Source: Skermanella mucosa (GTDB taxonomy: Bacteria > Pseudomonadota > Alphaproteobacteria > Azospirillales > Azospirillaceae). Taken from it: a stretch of DNA of 64,000 nt. Under the pieces are notes generated by a model. The model saw only the letters and a list, made by a program, of their open reading frames with translations. It had not been told where the DNA came from and did no database searches. The position numbers and the translations under genes were made by a program. The stretch lies in contig NZ_CP086106.1 in the NCBI RefSeq assembly GCF_016765655.2, positions 2,166,501 through 2,230,500 of the forward strand, written 5' to 3'. Shown here one piece after another: positions 62,313-64,000 of the stretch; the stretch's first letter is position 1, and the number at the start of each line of letters is the position of its first letter.

Positions 62313-64000
62313 TTACGCTCCGTAGATCGATTGCCGCACGGCCTCGATGTCGCCGGAGATCACCGTCACCGTGTCCAGCCCGGCGCCGATGCCGACCACC
62401 GGCACCAGGATCTGGCCGTTGGCGTCCGGTTCCAGCGCGGTCAGCGGCGCCAGCGCCTCGGCCACGTCCTCGCCGTCCTCGATGCCAGCGAGCAGGGATT
62501 GGAGCTGCGGGCTCAGGAGCCCGAGGTCGCCGTTCAGCAGATCGTCCACCTGCCCGAGGATCGGGGCGAAGTCGATGGTGTCCGCCGTCAGGTCGAGGTC
62601 GCGTCCGCCCTCGAACAGCATCGCGTCGCCATTGCCCAGGTCGGCGACCAAGGTCGTGTCCGCCTTGTCGTCGTCCAGCCAGCCCTTGGGGAACACGATC
62701 AGATCCTCGTCGGAACCGAGGAACACCGCGTCCCGGCCGGAGCCCGCCACGACCGTGTCGCTGCCCCGCCCGCCGGCCAGCAGGTCGATCCCGTCGCCGC
62801 TGGTCAGCAGGTCGGAGTCCGAGCCGCCGAACAGCGCGTTGGTGCCGGTGGTGCCGATCAGCCGGTCCGCACCGGCCCCGCCCAGGGCGATGTCCAAGCC
62901 GGTGCCGGTGCGGATCGTGTCGGCGCCGTCGCCGCCGGACATGATGTTGGTTCCGGCCTCGCCGTCGATCGCGTCGTCGCCGGCATTGCCCTCGGCGATG
63001 TCGGTGCCGTCGCCCAGCGCGATGAGGTCCGGCCCGCCAAGCGCCGCGATCCGGTTGTCGCCGTCGCCGGCCCGTATCACGTCCCGGCCGTCGGTGACCT
63101 CGAAGGTCTCGGGCAGGTCCAGGCCGACCACCAGCGGGTCGTGGTCGCTGGCCTGCTCGGTGAACTCGGCGTTGACATGGACCACGTCATAGTCGGTCTT
63201 CTCCGCCAGCGCGTCGCTCACCAGCGCGTGGTCGAGCGCCTGGGCGTTGCCTTCGAAGATATAGCTGTAGCGTTCCTCCTCCGGCAGGGTGAGCGTCAGG
63301 TTGTTCAGCACCTGCTCGTCGCCCTCGCCGGTGACGGCCGCCAGCGGCTCCAGGAACTGGAACTCGTTGAAATCGCCGAGAACCACCACGTTGGCGTCGG
63401 CGTCCTCTTCCAAAAGCTCGTCCACGAACGCGTTGATCGCCTTGCCCTGGGCGATCCGCTGTTCCTCGCCGCCGTTGACCGGCGGCTGGACCGCGCCGAA
63501 CAGCGGGGTGCCGCCGCCCTTCGACGTGTTGTGGACGGTGATCACGTCCACGGCGTTGCCGTTGAACTCGAATTGGGCGTAGAGCGGCACGCGGCTGTCG
63601 GTCCAGGGCTCCTCCCCGAACTCGCCGATCGCCTGCACGCTGTCCTCGACCAGATCGACCCGGTCGCCGTTGTAGAGCATGCCGACCCGGATGTTTCCGC
63701 CGGGCTGGCCGCCGGAGGTGCCGTCCTCGGGAGCCACCTCCACATAGGTGTAGGTCGGGCCGCCGGCCTCCTCGATGGCGTCGATCAGCGCCTGGGCGGT
63801 GGCCTCGCCGCTGACGGTCCCGTCGTCGGCCGAGCCGCTGCCGTCCTGGATCTCCTGGAGGGCGATGATGTCGGGCGACTTCAGGTTCGTGACGATCTGT
63901 TCGGCCTGGGCGTCGAACTTGCCGTCGGCCAAGTCGGTGTCGCCGTCATCGTCGTTGGGGTCCAGGTTCTCCACATTGTAGCCGGCGACGGTCAGGCGAT
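62313..64000 (-). CDS. ExeM/NucH-type extracellular nuclease with RTX-like repeats (start outside window)
   Basis: The C-terminal part of a large secreted protein; the frame is open to the right edge. The visible start RLTVAGYNVENLDPNDDDG is the endonuclease/exonuclease/phosphatase fold entry. It is followed by IALQEIQDGSGSADDG (metal Glu), VLGDFNEFQFLEPL (D-x-N) and ASDHDPLVVGL (catalytic His pair), spanning about 5-280. Then glycine/aspartate-rich RTX-like calcium-binding repeats (about 290-430; GDGDNRIAALGGPD, GGDGADTIRTG, GGRGSDTVVAGSG) and a C-terminal segment expected to carry a type I secretion signal. Probably degrades extracellular DNA for nutrient or biofilm turnover. Confidence 0.92.
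   Translation of the reverse strand, partial: RLTVAGYNVENLDPNDDDGDTDLADGKFDAQAEQIVTNLKSPDIIALQEIQDGSGSADDGTVSGEATAQALIDAIEEAGGPTYTYVEVAPEDGTSGGQPGGNIRVGMLYNGDRVDLVEDSVQAIGEFGEEPWTDSRVPLYAQFEFNGNAVDVITVHNTSKGGGTPLFGAVQPPVNGGEEQRIAQGKAINAFVDELLEEDADANVVVLGDFNEFQFLEPLAAVTGEGDEQVLNNLTLTLPEEERYSYIFEGNAQALDHALVSDALAEKTDYDVVHVNAEFTEQASDHDPLVVGLDLPETFEVTDGRDVIRAGDGDNRIAALGGPDLIALGDGTDIAEGNAGDDAIDGEAGTNIMSGGDGADTIRTGTGLDIALGGAGADRLIGTTGTNALFGGSDSDLLTSGDGIDLLAGGRGSDTVVAGSGRDAVFLGSDEDLIVFPKGWLDDDKADTTLVADLGNGDAMLFEGGRDLDLTADTIDFAPILGQVDDLLNGDLGLLSPQLQSLLAGIEDGEDVAEALAPLTALEPDANGQILVPVVGIGAGLDTVTVISGDIEAVRQSIYGA

Overview
The window is a GC-rich (by eye about two-thirds G+C), densely packed alphaproteobacterial chromosome segment. 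The gene repertoire (class I PhaC, a possible hopanoid nucleosidase HpnG, the block alaC-hom-glpX-recJ, a PutP-type symporter fused to a histidine kinase, several Rhodospirillales-like hypotheticals) suggests an Azospirillum/Skermanella-like member of the Rhodospirillales. This assignment is inferred from protein resemblance, not from a search.

Layout. 1-10.6 kb: 3' part of a hybrid sensor kinase, a DUF2934 protein, a KefB-type antiporter next to a Crp/Fnr regulator, a DUF502 membrane protein, a ClC channel with CBS domains, and recG. 10.7-24 kb: a GNAT protein; a spermidine/putrescine-type ABC operon whose binding protein carries a frameshift; an HpnG-like nucleosidase; a GST; DUF3108; ppk; creA; a dus gene; and an RpoD-like sigma factor followed by a 16-bp triple repeat and a perfect 48-nt palindrome. 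24-31.5 kb: a DapA-family enzyme, then a minus-strand signalling operon (response regulator, membrane-anchored pseudokinase/DnaQ exonuclease, small membrane protein, symporter-histidine kinase, ZIP transporter). 31.5-45 kb: SPOR protein, tatA, SLC13/TrkA-C transporter, xylFHG, cyclophilin, glpD with two GlpR-like operators, a ydbH-ynbE-ydbL envelope operon, a hypothetical protein and a gamma carbonic anhydrase. 45-53.4 kb: phaC, a lipoprotein, then alaC-hom-glpX-recJ with overlapping or short junctions.

53.5-61.8 kb: an integrated element of about 8.3 kb in the 3' end of a tRNA-Glu(TTC) gene. It is bounded by a 23-bp direct repeat (53510-53532 and 61816-61838) and carries its tyrosine integrase at the right end. 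Cargo: a serine recombinase with a res-like upstream region, a host-like outer-membrane porin, an AT-rich double-HTH regulator, an IS5-type insertion sequence, and a 476-residue protein that looks like an orphan right-hand polymerase of the PolA/T7-RNA-polymerase superfamily, followed by a structured G-rich repeat region. This element is the least ordinary part of the window. The integrase, both att cores and paired 21-bp putative arm-type sites suggest that integration and excision functions are intact, and the polymerase plus repeat region could be a self-replication module (inference).

Beyond the element, a secreted ExeM/NucH-type nuclease with RTX-like repeats runs off the right edge.
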